Position numbers and translations under genes: made by a program. Below the pieces are notes generated by a model. The model saw only the letters and a program-made list of their open reading frames with translations, did no database searches and had not been told where the DNA came from. From Hyphomicrobiales bacterium (GTDB lineage: Bacteria > Pseudomonadota > Alphaproteobacteria > Rhizobiales > Beijerinckiaceae): DNA of 64,000 bases. The stretch's first letter is position 1; every line of letters begins with the position of its first letter. Positions 51,701 through 59,726 of this stretch are shown piece after piece. The stretch spans positions 1 to 64,000 of the forward strand of contig JAGWTA010000004.1 of NCBI GenBank assembly GCA_028869185.1, read 5' to 3'.

Positions 51701-52248
51701 GCGGCCGGCGGACTATCCGCATTTGCAGGGGCGGGCGCCGGCGCGAGCGGCTCGCCCGTGGCGCTGATGGCGAAAGAGCCATCGGGCAGGACATAAAGCT
51801 GCGCGGCGACATCGTAGATTTCAAGCCGGCGCGCGCGCGGCCTGAATTCGAGCGCAGAGAGAATATCGAGCGACAGCTCCGCATGCGGGGCGGCGATGAT
51901 CGTCTCGCCGGCGTTCTTGACCGTCAGTTGGTCGACCGTGATGGTTGGACCGTGTTCGCCATGCGAAATCGCCGTCGAGCCAAAGGCGAATTGCAGCCTC
52001 CCATGCGTGCGCTCCGTCAGCGATTGCGCGATCTGGCTGCCGTAGGAGTCGATCTCGATCGGTCCTTTTGAAAGCCGGATCATCAGCCCGCCGAAAGCGA
52101 GCAGGCCAACCAGCGCGAGAATGCCGAAAGCTTCGCCGACCAGAATGAAGATGCGCGCAAGCGGCCGACGGCGCGCGGGGCGCAGCGCCTCGGGGCTGTT
52201 TGGCGGCGGCGTTTCGGGCGGCCTCGTATCGGTGTCGGCGCTCGTCAG
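48718..52248 (-). CDS. large AsmA-like/DUF3971 envelope protein, start codon unclear
   Basis: This is a repetitive beta-rich protein of ~1120-1176 residues with an AsmA-like C-terminal domain (segment ~930-1085, including DGVMNGPNIGLTVDGVVDSV and a Pro/Gly-rich tail). Such proteins span the periplasm and are linked to phospholipid transport to the outer membrane. The first ATG (52083) falls just after a clear transmembrane segment (FILVGEAFGILALVGLLAF). The conserved N-terminus therefore begins upstream, but no ATG/GTG/TTG exists in frame back to a stop near 52306. CTG 52248, with GGGAG ~9 nt upstream, is the best candidate and gives MTSADTDTRPPE. It is convergent with tyrS. Confidence 0.8.
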   Translation of the reverse strand: MTSADTDTRPPETPPPNSPEALRPARRRPLARIFILVGEAFGILALVGLLAFGGLMIRLSKGPIEIDSYGSQIAQSLTERTHGRLQFAFGSTAISHGEHGPTITVDQLTVKNAGETIIAAPHAELSLDILSALEFRPRARRLEIYDVAAQLYVLPDGSFAISATGEPLAPAPAPANADSPPAAAEPLPPDEAQSTKPPEPVPQALVLRHAASGLRRFFDLANSDASPLAAVRELAIHRGKLSIVDQAAERSQVFSDVEINLGRYGVATRLSASAQAANGPISMSAEARGAASEPRLLTVEWKDLSIDEMTLAAGIRKPKFDSDAKLSFDIRYALEPNGALSEASGRFALTPGYFRLEEPEHEPFFFDTLSGGLHWDGAGRRIVIDPLRYVYGESHLALGGTVEPPPEGGGGWRIAIANAEPGMLAAERLGEKNLAIAKVAIEGVLQPLERRVDFQRIEMSGPELALSAAGAVDWVYGPHVRMQVNVEQTPLKAMLRVWPSHMGAPARSWFLARARGGVIQSGTLSINFDRNALLMMRYDMPPPDSTLKIDFKIADGAISPMPGLADVRGVNGSGHVTGRTAAFNASSAFMETPESRRIAISSASYAMPQNDGKPAVPAHLDARVSGSVDAVAEVLDSDPIRAYASLPADAGSLKGQIEGRLQLDFKVGVAAKPDDTKVFVNATVANFTADKLLGDNKFEAPSLSVVTDPSGIRASGVGKLFGAPATLDLRKSGQAPATAVVALTLDDAARKRAGFDVPGLSGPVLAKVSATMDGKAPRATIDLDLARASLAAVAPGVAKAAGKPGRASFVTVSHGKNLTLDNFVYESGGVSAKGNVELKDGDFAAAHFTQARLSPGDEMRIDVQKTGDGLKAVVRGGSIDARPFLKSATQTGDARSKDDSALDLEVKSPVISGFNKRSLTNADLKMTTRAGVIRALSLSGQFPDGKVTASMARGYANKPQIDIVSSDAGALLAFADLYARMEGGALTASMQLEGKSVAGSLRINKFALVNEPSLRRLVVEGEQRVDKNGAVRFDPNTVHFDRLQVLFSRTGGKLTLRDGVMNGPNIGLTVDGVVDSVNDTMNLRGTFVPAYTVNNFFSKIPVVGVLLGGGWNEGLFAIDYRISGRAAAPVLNINPLSVAPGFLRKLFGAFDANPGAPGGNGSGGGGATSANPAGAQ

Positions 52249-52390
52249 CCTTCCAGTCTCCCTGGCCGGCGCCGCACAGTGACGCGCGGCGATTCGGCTT
52301 TATGATCTGACGACGAATTTACAGGCGCGGCTTCCCGCGTGCGACCTGCCAGCCGTCATGTGCCCGGTATTTGGGACGAAAGGAAGACCT

Positions 52391-52861
52391 TTGAGCGAAT
52401 TGCCGAAAGTGGGCGCCAAAGCGCCGAAATTCAGCCTCCCGACCGATGGCGGGGCAACGCTGTCGCTGGCCGATTTCGCCGGTCGGAAGCTCGTTCTGTA
52501 TTTTTATCCAAAGGACGACACCGCCGGCTGCACGCAGGAGGCCATCGATTTCAACGCCCTGCGCCGGGATTTCGAAAAAGCCGGCGCAGCGGTGGTCGGC
52601 GTCTCGCCCGACAGCGTCAAAAAACACGATCGGTTCAAGGAAAAGCACAAGCTGGCTATCCCGCTCGTGTCGGACGAAAACAGGACCATGCTCGAGGCGT
52701 ATGGCGTCTGGCGGGAAAAAACGATGTATGGACGCAAATACATGGGCGTCGTCCGCACGACCTTTTTGATCGGCGCGGACGGCAGAATTGCGCAGGTCTG
52801 GGATAAGGTGAAGGTCGCCGGACACGCGAAAGAAGTGCTCGCTGCGGTTCGGGGGATTTAA
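52391..52861 (+). CDS. bcp: peroxiredoxin, BCP/PrxQ family, 1-Cys form
   Basis: This ~156-residue thiol peroxidase reduces hydroperoxides. The peroxidatic Cys is in DDTAGCTQEAIDF. The resolving Cys normally five residues later is Ile here, so it is a 1-Cys type or uses another partner. A TTG start at 52391 is chosen because AAGGAAG lies ~5-6 nt upstream and homology begins with SELPKVG; an ATG at 52358 is an alternative. It is divergent from the AsmA-like gene and 1 nt from the IalB-like gene. Confidence 0.9.
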   Translation: MSELPKVGAKAPKFSLPTDGGATLSLADFAGRKLVLYFYPKDDTAGCTQEAIDFNALRRDFEKAGAAVVGVSPDSVKKHDRFKEKHKLAIPLVSDENRTMLEAYGVWREKTMYGRKYMGVVRTTFLIGADGRIAQVWDKVKVAGHAKEVLAAVRGI

Positions 52862-52862
52862 A

Positions 52863-53378
52863 ATGCGTTTTCTTTTGTTGCTTGCGTTTATTTTCGCGGG
52901 ACCGGCGGCGGCTGGGGATGTCGAGGTCGAACTGCGTGGCGGCGGTTGGGCCAAGATATGCGGCGCCGCAAATGCGAACGGGCGCGTTTGTTACACCGCG
53001 CGCGATTTTTTCGCGCCAGACACCGACAAGCCCACTCTCGCATTCGCCGTCTACGACACCGAGGGCAAATCCCGGCAAATCATGCGGTTTTTATTGCCGG
53101 TCGGCCTGCTGATGGACCGGGGATTCGACGTGAGCGTCGATGGCCGCGCGCTAACGCATGGAAGGTTCAAAATCTGCTTTGCCAACGGCTGCTACGCAGA
53201 TGCAAAACTTTCGGTCGAATTCCGTCAGCGCTTGCTTCAAGACGAGTTCATGCAGTTGAGCGTCACCAACCAGGCCGGAAAAATGGTGATGTTCCAATTG
53301 CCGCTCGATGGTTTTGCGACTGCGTTCAAGGGCGCCGGTATAACGCGCGAGAAGACATTCCAGCAGCCGCAGCAATAG
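52863..53378 (+). CDS. invasion-associated locus B (IalB) family protein
   Basis: This 171-residue exported protein has a signal peptide (~1-17, AAAG-DV). Four cysteines in two pairs (KICGAANANGRVC and KICFANGCYAD) likely form disulfides. The central FLLPVGLLMDRGFDVSVDG and FQLPLDGFATAFKG match the IalB family, which is widespread in alphaproteobacteria and named from Bartonella invasion. In free-living species the role is unknown. It starts 1 nt after bcp and is likely co-transcribed. Confidence 0.88.
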   Translation: MRFLLLLAFIFAGPAAAGDVEVELRGGGWAKICGAANANGRVCYTARDFFAPDTDKPTLAFAVYDTEGKSRQIMRFLLPVGLLMDRGFDVSVDGRALTHGRFKICFANGCYADAKLSVEFRQRLLQDEFMQLSVTNQAGKMVMFQLPLDGFATAFKGAGITREKTFQQPQQ

Positions 53379-54761
53379 TCAGATTTCCACCGTCTCGCCG
53401 AGCGCCGGCATCCGCGTCTGTCCGGGCAGGGCGGACGCAAGTTTCTGCATGACGGCTGCTTCTCCATGCGTCAGGAACGTCAGCGGCGCCTCGACCGTCT
53501 TGCGCCATGCGATCAGTTCCGAACGTCCCGCATGGCCCGAAAAGCCGTTGATTGTGTAGATCTGCGCGCGCACGCGCACGTCCTGCCCCAGAATGGAAAC
53601 GTGCTTTTCGCCATCGACGATACGGCGCGCGAGTGTGCCTGCTGCGGCGAATCCGACGATGACCACCCCGCATTCCGGCCTGTCCAGATTGCGCAGCAAA
53701 TGATGCAGGACGCGACCGCCCGTCGCCATGCCAGAACCGGCGATGATGACCGCGCCCGAGCGGATATTGTTGATCTCCATGGAATCGGCGGCGAGTTTGG
53801 TGAAGCGCAGACGGGGCGGTGCGAAAGGATCGTCGCCCTCGCGCAACGCGGCGGCGATAGAAGGCGCAAGAAAATCGGGACTGCGGCGTGTGATGTCCGT
53901 CGCCGAAATCGCCATCGGCGAGTCGACAAACACCTGCAGGTCCGGCGGCAGCTTGTTTTCCAGCACACCCTTCTTGATGAAGAACAAAAGCTCTTGCGTG
54001 CGATCGAGCGCAAAAGCGGGAATGACGGCGTTGCCGCCGCGCGCGCGGATAGCGCCGAGCGCCTCGTAGAATTCCTTCAGCGACTGCTCCATCGGCTTGT
54101 GGTCGCGATCGCCGTAAGTGGATTCCATCACGACGGCATCTGCCGCTGCAGGCGCGACCGGGTCGTTCAGGAGCGGGCGGCCCGCATTGCCGATGTCGCC
54201 GGACATCGCGATCCTTTTCACGCCGCCGTTCTCGCGCGCTGTGATGAGCACGCTGGCCGAGCCGAGAATGTGGCCGGCGTCCGTAAATGTCGCGGTGATG
54301 TTCGGCGCAAGCTCGACCGTCCCGTAGCGCACGAGGCGGCCGAAAAAATCGACGGCGCGCAGCGCATCGTTCAGTCCGTACAGCGGTTCTTCGGCAGGCG
54401 TCGCGGGCGTCCAGCGCGCGGCCTTGCGCAATTCGCGACGCGTGTCCTCTTCCTGCAGGCGCGCTGAATCCAGCATCACGAGCCGCGCAAGTTCGCGCGT
54501 TGGCGGCGTTGCGATGATCTCGCCGCGAAAGCCGCGTTTGACGAGTAGCGGAATGCGCCCGCAATGGTCGAGATGGGCGTGCGTCAGGATCAGCATGTCG
54601 ATCGAGGCCGGGTCGAATCCGAAATCGCCGCGATTGGCCGCCTCCATCGCCGCATCGCCCTGATAGACGCCGCAGTCGATGAGGATCTTCTTGCCCGCTG
54701 TCTCGATCAGATGGCAGGAGCCGGTGACCGTGCGGTCGGCGCCATGGAAGGACAGTCTCAT
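53379..54761 (-). CDS. metallo-beta-lactamase / beta-CASP RNA hydrolase-like protein
   Basis: This 460-residue protein has the MBL motif LTHAHLDHCGRIP, FTDAGHILGSASV and MSGDIGNAGRPLL. Beta-CASP features follow (VMESTYGDRDH, PAFALDRTQELL, GFSGHAGRSEL, LTHGE). Relatives are mRNA/tRNA-processing nucleases; the activity here is untested. ATG 54761 follows GAGGAGA at ~7 nt. It is convergent with the IalB gene, stops adjacent, and 10 nt downstream of the Tat-signal hypothetical gene. Confidence 0.9.
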   Translation of the reverse strand: MRLSFHGADRTVTGSCHLIETAGKKILIDCGVYQGDAAMEAANRGDFGFDPASIDMLILTHAHLDHCGRIPLLVKRGFRGEIIATPPTRELARLVMLDSARLQEEDTRRELRKAARWTPATPAEEPLYGLNDALRAVDFFGRLVRYGTVELAPNITATFTDAGHILGSASVLITARENGGVKRIAMSGDIGNAGRPLLNDPVAPAAADAVVMESTYGDRDHKPMEQSLKEFYEALGAIRARGGNAVIPAFALDRTQELLFFIKKGVLENKLPPDLQVFVDSPMAISATDITRRSPDFLAPSIAAALREGDDPFAPPRLRFTKLAADSMEINNIRSGAVIIAGSGMATGGRVLHHLLRNLDRPECGVVIVGFAAAGTLARRIVDGEKHVSILGQDVRVRAQIYTINGFSGHAGRSELIAWRKTVEAPLTFLTHGEAAVMQKLASALPGQTRMPALGETVEI

Positions 54762-54771
54762 GCCGGTCTCC

Positions 54772-55338
54772 TCAATGTGCGCCAAAAGCGCTGCGGTCAG
54801 CCAGGGTTGCGCGCGCGGACGCGGGCGGCGCTTGCATCAGCGCGCGCAGGCGCTCTGCGCCCGCTCCTTCGACGATGGCGAGGCCGCGCGCCAGCGCATC
54901 TTGCGCGCCGATACGGCTTTCGTTCAGCGCCGCGACAACGGAAAGATCGGTGACGAGCGTCAACCCGTCAGCGGCGGGCGCTGCGGCATGAATGCGCGCT
55001 GCATAGCCTTGCGCATCGTGCGCATAGTGCGTCCAGAGCGCGACCTCGCTGAGCAGCAGATGAAATTCCGGCGCATCCGGGCGCGCGGGCAGACGGCGGG
55101 CGAAATGGCGCAGATATTCGCTCGCGCGCCACAGCCCCGCCGGTCCCGGTCGCACGGGCGCGAGGGCCTCCGCCGGCAGCGCGCCATCCTCGACCGCCTT
55201 GCGCACCGCCAGCGCAACCTCGATGCCGCGCGGATGGACGAAACCCAGCGAACCATCGAACGCGCCGTCGAACCCGCAACCGTGGGCCGCAAAGGGCGCG
55301 GCGGCGAGCGCTGCGATGAAGGCGCGCCGGCTGGTCAT
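54772..55338 (-). CDS. hypothetical protein with twin-arginine signal, coupled to sulfatase-like gene
   Basis: This 188-residue protein begins with SRRAFIAALAAAPFAAHGC, which fits a twin-arginine export signal. A Cys at the end of the hydrophobic stretch could be lipidated, although the lipobox is weak. The rest is helical, with no recognised domain. Its start overlaps the stop of the upstream MBL enzyme by 4 nt (ATGA), so it may be a partner or accessory factor of that enzyme. Confidence 0.7.
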   Translation of the reverse strand: MTSRRAFIAALAAAPFAAHGCGFDGAFDGSLGFVHPRGIEVALAVRKAVEDGALPAEALAPVRPGPAGLWRASEYLRHFARRLPARPDAPEFHLLLSEVALWTHYAHDAQGYAARIHAAAPAADGLTLVTDLSVVAALNESRIGAQDALARGLAIVEGAGAERLRALMQAPPASARATLADRSAFGAH

Positions 55339-57302
55339 CGCGTTGCTTTCGGTTCGACGATCGGAAAGTTCGGCGGAAAATCGTCCAGCGCGCCCATGAG
55401 TTCGGCCAGCTTCAGCGGATTGCCGGAAAATTTAACGTCGCCCGCCTTGATAGCTTCGAGAAACGTGCGCTGCTTGAGGAAAATCTCGTTCAGGGTCGCG
55501 CGCGCGAGTGTGAACGTCGCATCGGCGTTCGGCGCCTCCTTGCCGACGACTTGCGTCAGCGCCGAATTTTGCAGATTGACAGCGATTTTCTCGTTCGTGT
55601 CGGGAAAGATCCAGTTGATGGCCAGCGTCTTGCCCTCGGCCTTGTCCGCATTGAGGCGAACCGCCATCACGTCGAACAACATGTCGGTGGGAATGCCCTT
55701 CATCATGTCGGCGGCGAGCGTTGAAGGTCCGACCGCTTTCGGCGGCCCCTCGCGCAATTCCTGCGCGCCGGTGAGGTAAGCGTTGCGCCACGTGCCGCCT
55801 TCCGCCTGATACCCGAGCTGTTCGAGCGCATCGGCGCCAAGCTCGCGCGCCGCCTGATTGTTCGGCTCTGCAAAAACCAGATCGCTCATCACGCTGGCGA
55901 CCCAGCGATATTCTCCCGCTTTGAAATCCTCGCGCGCCTTCGCAAGCACAGCGTCCGCGCCACCCATATAGGCGATGGTCTTCTTCGCGTTATCGGCTGC
56001 CGGCAACGGCGCAAGATGCGCGGGATTGGCGTCGTACCAGCCGAGATAGCGCTGATAGACGGCTTTCGAATTGTGGCTGAGCGTCCCGTAATAGCCGCGC
56101 GTCGCAAAATTTTCAGCCAGCGATTTCGGCAGCTTCAGCGTCTCGGCGATTTCGGTCGGCGTGTAGCCCTTGTTGAGAAGCCGCACGCTCTGATCGTGCA
56201 TGAATTTGTAGAGGTCGCGTTGCTTCTGCAAAAAATCGACGATCCTGCCGCCGCCCCATGTCGGCCAGTTGTGCTGCGCGATCAGCACATCGGCTTTTCC
56301 GGACCATTGTTCCACCATGTCGGAAATGTATCGCGACCAGGCGCGCGCATCGCGCACTTCCGCGCCGCGGATCGTATAGAGGTTGTGCATGTTCTGCGTG
56401 GCAAGCTCGGCAGCGTCGATCAGCCGGAATTGCGGGAAATACATCGTCATTTCCGCCGGCGCTTCCGTTCCGGGCGTCAGGTGAAACGTGATTTCCACGC
56501 CCTCGATCACATGCGTCTCATAGTCCTTTTTCACCAGATCGGTCGGCGCGATCAGGGAGAAGGTTCCGCGCGCCAGCGCCTTGCCGAGCCCCGTGTCGAC
56601 CTGTCCGCGCGGCCCCGGCGTTACGCCCGATCCGAACTGATAGGCCGCACGACGGCTCATCGCATTGCCCGCGATGAGATTTTCCGAAACAGCAAAGTCC
56701 ATGAAATGGTCGGGCGCGAAGATTTTGACTTTCCCCGCCTTGACATCCGCTTCGTCGACGACGCCCTTCACGCCGCCGAAATGGTCGGCGTGCGAATGCG
56801 TATAAATAACCGCCGCGACGGGCTTGTGCGGTCGGTTGGCGTAATAGAGATCGAGCCCTGCGCGCGATGTTTCCACCGTCAGGAGCGGGTCGATGATGAT
56901 GAGGCCGTTGTCGCCCTCGACAATGGTCATGTTTGAAATGTCGTAGCCGCGAAACTGGTACACGCGGTCCGTCACCTTGAAGAGCCCGGCCTGCGCATTG
57001 AGCCGCGCCTGGCGCCAAAGGCTCGGATTGACCGTGTCCGGCGCCGCAGCCTCATTGAGGAACGCATAGGGCTTCATCGAATAGGCGATTGCGCCCTTCG
57101 GCCCGGAGATCGTCTGATCGGCTGGAGCGGCGATGAAGCCGCGCCTTGCATCTTCGAGTGCGGCGGCTTCCGAAAGATCGAGCGCTTTCTGAACAGCCGC
57201 GTTCGCCGCGCGTGTGGCGGGCTCGGCCTCTTTTGGGCCCGCGAGCGCAGGCGCGGCGCAACACAGCGCGACAAGGCTGGCGCGCAGAAACGACTGGACC
57301 AT
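55335..57302 (-). CDS. exported alkyl sulfatase-like metallo-beta-lactamase (SdsA1 type)
   Basis: This 655-residue protein has a signal peptide (~1-22, ALAG-PKE), an MBL catalytic domain with THSHADHFGGVKG and TPGTEAPAEM, a helical dimerisation domain (WGGGRIVDFLQKQR onward), and a C-terminal SCP2-like domain (~530-655). SdsA1-type enzymes hydrolyse primary alkyl sulfates to alcohol plus sulfate in the periplasm. ATG 57302 follows GGGAGG at ~5 nt. It is divergent from anmK. Confidence 0.88.
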   Translation of the reverse strand: MVQSFLRASLVALCCAAPALAGPKEAEPATRAANAAVQKALDLSEAAALEDARRGFIAAPADQTISGPKGAIAYSMKPYAFLNEAAAPDTVNPSLWRQARLNAQAGLFKVTDRVYQFRGYDISNMTIVEGDNGLIIIDPLLTVETSRAGLDLYYANRPHKPVAAVIYTHSHADHFGGVKGVVDEADVKAGKVKIFAPDHFMDFAVSENLIAGNAMSRRAAYQFGSGVTPGPRGQVDTGLGKALARGTFSLIAPTDLVKKDYETHVIEGVEITFHLTPGTEAPAEMTMYFPQFRLIDAAELATQNMHNLYTIRGAEVRDARAWSRYISDMVEQWSGKADVLIAQHNWPTWGGGRIVDFLQKQRDLYKFMHDQSVRLLNKGYTPTEIAETLKLPKSLAENFATRGYYGTLSHNSKAVYQRYLGWYDANPAHLAPLPAADNAKKTIAYMGGADAVLAKAREDFKAGEYRWVASVMSDLVFAEPNNQAARELGADALEQLGYQAEGGTWRNAYLTGAQELREGPPKAVGPSTLAADMMKGIPTDMLFDVMAVRLNADKAEGKTLAINWIFPDTNEKIAVNLQNSALTQVVGKEAPNADATFTLARATLNEIFLKQRTFLEAIKAGDVKFSGNPLKLAELMGALDDFPPNFPIVEPKATR

Positions 57303-57392
57303 GATTCCTCCCTTTTCGTTGATTTGAGGCCAACGCCGCCACGCCGTCCAGTGCGCTTTCGCGCCGAGCGTTCGCGCGGTAAATCTTGACGC

Positions 57393-58508
57393 ATGAATCG
57401 CAAGACGCCGCTTTTTCGCGCTATCGGCCTGATGTCCGGCACCTCCATGGACGGGGTCGACATCGCCTTCATCGAAACGGACGGCGAAGGCGCCGTGCGT
57501 TTCGGCCCAACCGGATTTCAGCCCTACGATGACGCGGACCGCGCGCTGTTGCGCGCAGCGCTTGCCGAAGCCGCCGGCCTCGAGGCGCGCGAGCGGCGGC
57601 CGGGCGCGGTTGCCGCAGCCGAGGAAATGGTGACGCGCCGCCACGGCGAGGCGGTGCAGCGTTTTCTCCTCGAGAAGGGACTGGGGCCGGGCGATATCGA
57701 TCTTATCGGCTTTCATGGCCAGACGGTGCTGCATCGTCCCCAGCAGCGACTGACCATTCAGATTGGCGACGGCGCTGCGCTCGCGCGCCATCTTGGCGCG
57801 CCAGTCGTTTATGATTTTCGCGCAGCCGATGTTGCGGCGGGCGGGCAGGGCGCGCCGGTCGTGCCGGTTTATCACCGCGCGCTTGTCGAGGCCGCCGCGA
57901 TGCCACAACCCGTGGCGCTGCTCAATCTCGGCGGCGTAGCCAATGTCACGTACGTCGACGGCGCAAGCGACCCCATCGCCTGCGACACAGGTCCAGGCAA
58001 CGCGCTGATCGACGATCTCATGCATGCGCGCATCGGCGAAGCGCTCGACCGGCACGGCCTGACCGCAGCTTGCGGGCGCGTTGACGAAGACGCGCTGTCG
58101 GCCTTGCTCGACGACCCGTTCTTTGCCGCGCCGCCGCCGAAATCGCTCGATCGCAATGCATTTTCGCGTGCGCCCGTGGACAAGCTCTCGCTCGAGGATG
58201 CGGCGGCGACGCTGACGGCGTTCACAGCCGCCTCTGTGGCGAAGCTGCTGCCGCATTTGCCGCGCCCGCCCGCTCTGCTCGTCGTGTGCGGCGGCGGCGC
58301 GCGCAACCCGATTCTGCTGCGCGAATTAACGCAGCGTTTGCCATGTCGCGTGACGACCGCCGACAAGGTCGGCTGGTCTGGCGACGCGATGGAGGCGCAG
58401 GCTTTCGCGTATCTCGCCGTTCGCGCAAAACGTGGATTGCCGCTGACATTCCCGTCGACGACAGGAGTTTTGCAACCAATTTCTGGCGGAGTGCTGGCTA
58501 AACCGTAA
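57393..58508 (+). CDS. anmK: anhydro-N-acetylmuramic acid kinase
   Basis: This 371-residue ASKHA-fold kinase converts anhydroMurNAc to MurNAc-6-phosphate in cell-wall recycling, downstream of NagZ. The motifs GLMSGTSMDGVDIA, GFHGQTVLHRP, NLGGVANVTY and DTGPGNALIDD are present. Length is normal. It starts 91 nt from the divergent alkyl sulfatase-like gene. Confidence 0.95.
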   Translation: MNRKTPLFRAIGLMSGTSMDGVDIAFIETDGEGAVRFGPTGFQPYDDADRALLRAALAEAAGLEARERRPGAVAAAEEMVTRRHGEAVQRFLLEKGLGPGDIDLIGFHGQTVLHRPQQRLTIQIGDGAALARHLGAPVVYDFRAADVAAGGQGAPVVPVYHRALVEAAAMPQPVALLNLGGVANVTYVDGASDPIACDTGPGNALIDDLMHARIGEALDRHGLTAACGRVDEDALSALLDDPFFAAPPPKSLDRNAFSRAPVDKLSLEDAAATLTAFTAASVAKLLPHLPRPPALLVVCGGGARNPILLRELTQRLPCRVTTADKVGWSGDAMEAQAFAYLAVRAKRGLPLTFPSTTGVLQPISGGVLAKP

Positions 58509-58517
58509 GGGGCCGCC

Positions 58518-59051
58518 ATGCAAAACGATCCAGCGCGCCGCGCATTCCTGGGTGGCGCGGTTGCGCTTGCTTCCCTCGGCGCCGTCGGCCTCATCGCCGC
58601 GCGCCGTTTTGATCTGCGCGCGCGGCTGTTCAACCCGTTGACGATTGAAAAATTTGCGCTGGACCCCGTGCCGGGCCTTGCGCGTCCGGGCATTTCCTCC
58701 GCGGATTTCGCCAGCCGGCCGGCAATGGTTGTTCTGTTCGCCTCATGGTGTCCGCCGTGCCGCGAGGAGCATGGGCGCATCGGCGATCTTGCGCGGCGCG
58801 CAAACCTGCCGGTCTATGGCGCGCTCTATCGCGACAATCCGCAAGCCGCGCGCGATTTTCTGCGAGAAAAAGGCGACCCCTTCGTTGCGATCGGCGATGA
58901 TCCGCGGGGTTTTTTCGCCCGCGCTGCGGGCGCGCGCGGCGTGCCGGCGACGCTCGTTCTGGCGCCGGGCCCGCGCCTCATCCTGCGCATCGACGGAACG
59001 CTTTCGGAACAAGATGTCGATGAACGGATCAAACCGGCGCTCAGGGCGTGA
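58518..59051 (+). CDS. TlpA/CcmG-like thioredoxin-fold protein with twin-arginine-type signal
   Basis: This 177-residue protein has an N-terminal ARRAFLGGAVALASLG signal (Tat-like RR pair, or an anchor) and a redoxin domain with the active site SWCPPCREEH and cis-Pro in RGVPATLVL. It resembles reductants such as TlpA or CcmG that serve cytochrome c or copper-site assembly, but no cytochrome biogenesis genes are nearby. It starts 9 nt after anmK. Its 3' end overlaps the convergent TetR gene by 11 nt. Confidence 0.82.
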   Translation: MQNDPARRAFLGGAVALASLGAVGLIAARRFDLRARLFNPLTIEKFALDPVPGLARPGISSADFASRPAMVVLFASWCPPCREEHGRIGDLARRANLPVYGALYRDNPQAARDFLREKGDPFVAIGDDPRGFFARAAGARGVPATLVLAPGPRLILRIDGTLSEQDVDERIKPALRA

Positions 59052-59640
59052 GCAAGCGCTCCACCGCCGCGCGCGCCTGTTTTGCCCGTGCGCGCCGCGC
59101 CTCTTCATCCGGCGGCGCCGTCAGACCCAGCAGCGTCTCGATCTGCGTTTGACCGATCAGCGCGCCGAAGAAGACGTCGGCGAGCAATAAAGCGTCTTGC
59201 GGCCTGACGATTCCCGCCGCGACCGCCTGCGTCAGAAAGGCGCTCACCGATTGTTTGACCGGCGCGATGCCGCGCTCATGCAAAATCCGCGCGAATTCCG
59301 ATTGTGGCGCTTCGGCTATGGCGAGGCGGTAGAACAGGACGCGTTGTTCGTCGAGCAATTGCGCGAGAAAAGCCGCTCCGAAAGTTTCAAGCGTCGCCAA
59401 AAAATCGGCCGCGTTGCGCGGCGGCGCCAGCGTCGTCAGCGTCATCGTCTGCGTGTATGCGCCGATCAGCGCCTCCATCACGCCCTGCTTGGAGCCAAAC
59501 AGCGCATAGAGGTCGCGCTTGGAAATGCGGGCGCGGCGCGCAAGGCCGAGCGTCGTGGCGGCGGCATAGCCTTTTTCGCAAAATTCGGCGCCCGCCGCCT
59601 CGAGAATCTCCCGCCGGCGCGCGGCTTTTTCCGGGGACAT
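59041..59640 (-). CDS. TetR/AcrR-family transcriptional regulator
   Basis: This 199-residue repressor-type protein has an N-terminal helix-turn-helix (REILEAAGAEFCEKGYAAATTLGLARRARISKRDLYALFGSKQ, split over residues ~9-52). The helical ligand-binding C-terminus is of the AcrR type with PVKQ and ADVFFGALIGQ. ATG 59640 is used; the TTG at 59667 lies inside an operator and is unlikely. It is divergent from the FAD oxidoreductase gene, and two matching dyads lie between them, so it likely represses both. Confidence 0.9.
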   Translation of the reverse strand: MSPEKAARRREILEAAGAEFCEKGYAAATTLGLARRARISKRDLYALFGSKQGVMEALIGAYTQTMTLTTLAPPRNAADFLATLETFGAAFLAQLLDEQRVLFYRLAIAEAPQSEFARILHERGIAPVKQSVSAFLTQAVAAGIVRPQDALLLADVFFGALIGQTQIETLLGLTAPPDEEARRARAKQARAAVERLLTP

Positions 59641-59658
59641 AAATTTTTTCCGAAACAG

Positions 59659-59674
59659 GGTACCCAATAGTACC
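59659..59674. promoter_or_regulatory. TetR operator half of a pair (GGTAC-N6-GTACC), site 1
   Basis: A 16-bp dyad with GGTAC and GTACC arms around CCAATA, 19 nt before the TetR start codon. In the opposite orientation it shares CGGTACTAT-NN-GGTACC with site 2. Position and symmetry suggest it is bound by the adjacent TetR protein. Confidence 0.65.
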
Positions 59675-59695
59675 GAAATCGGTTAGATAAACAAC

Positions 59696-59711
59696 GGTAC
59701 TATCCGGTACC
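59696..59711. promoter_or_regulatory. TetR operator (GGTAC-N6-GTACC), site 2
   Basis: A 16-bp dyad with the same arms as site 1 around TATCCG, 15 nt before the FAD oxidoreductase ATG and 37 bp centre-to-centre from site 1. The AT-richer 21-nt spacer between sites probably holds the divergent promoter elements. Confidence 0.65.
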
Positions 59712-59726
59712 GCCGAGAAAACGCCC

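Noticed and set aside
49132-52071. 979-codon open frame on the plus strand opposite the AsmA-like gene
   Set aside because: Composition is Arg/Gly/Ala/His-rich without domain logic; it is a mirror of a high-GC coding strand. The minus-strand protein has clear family features.
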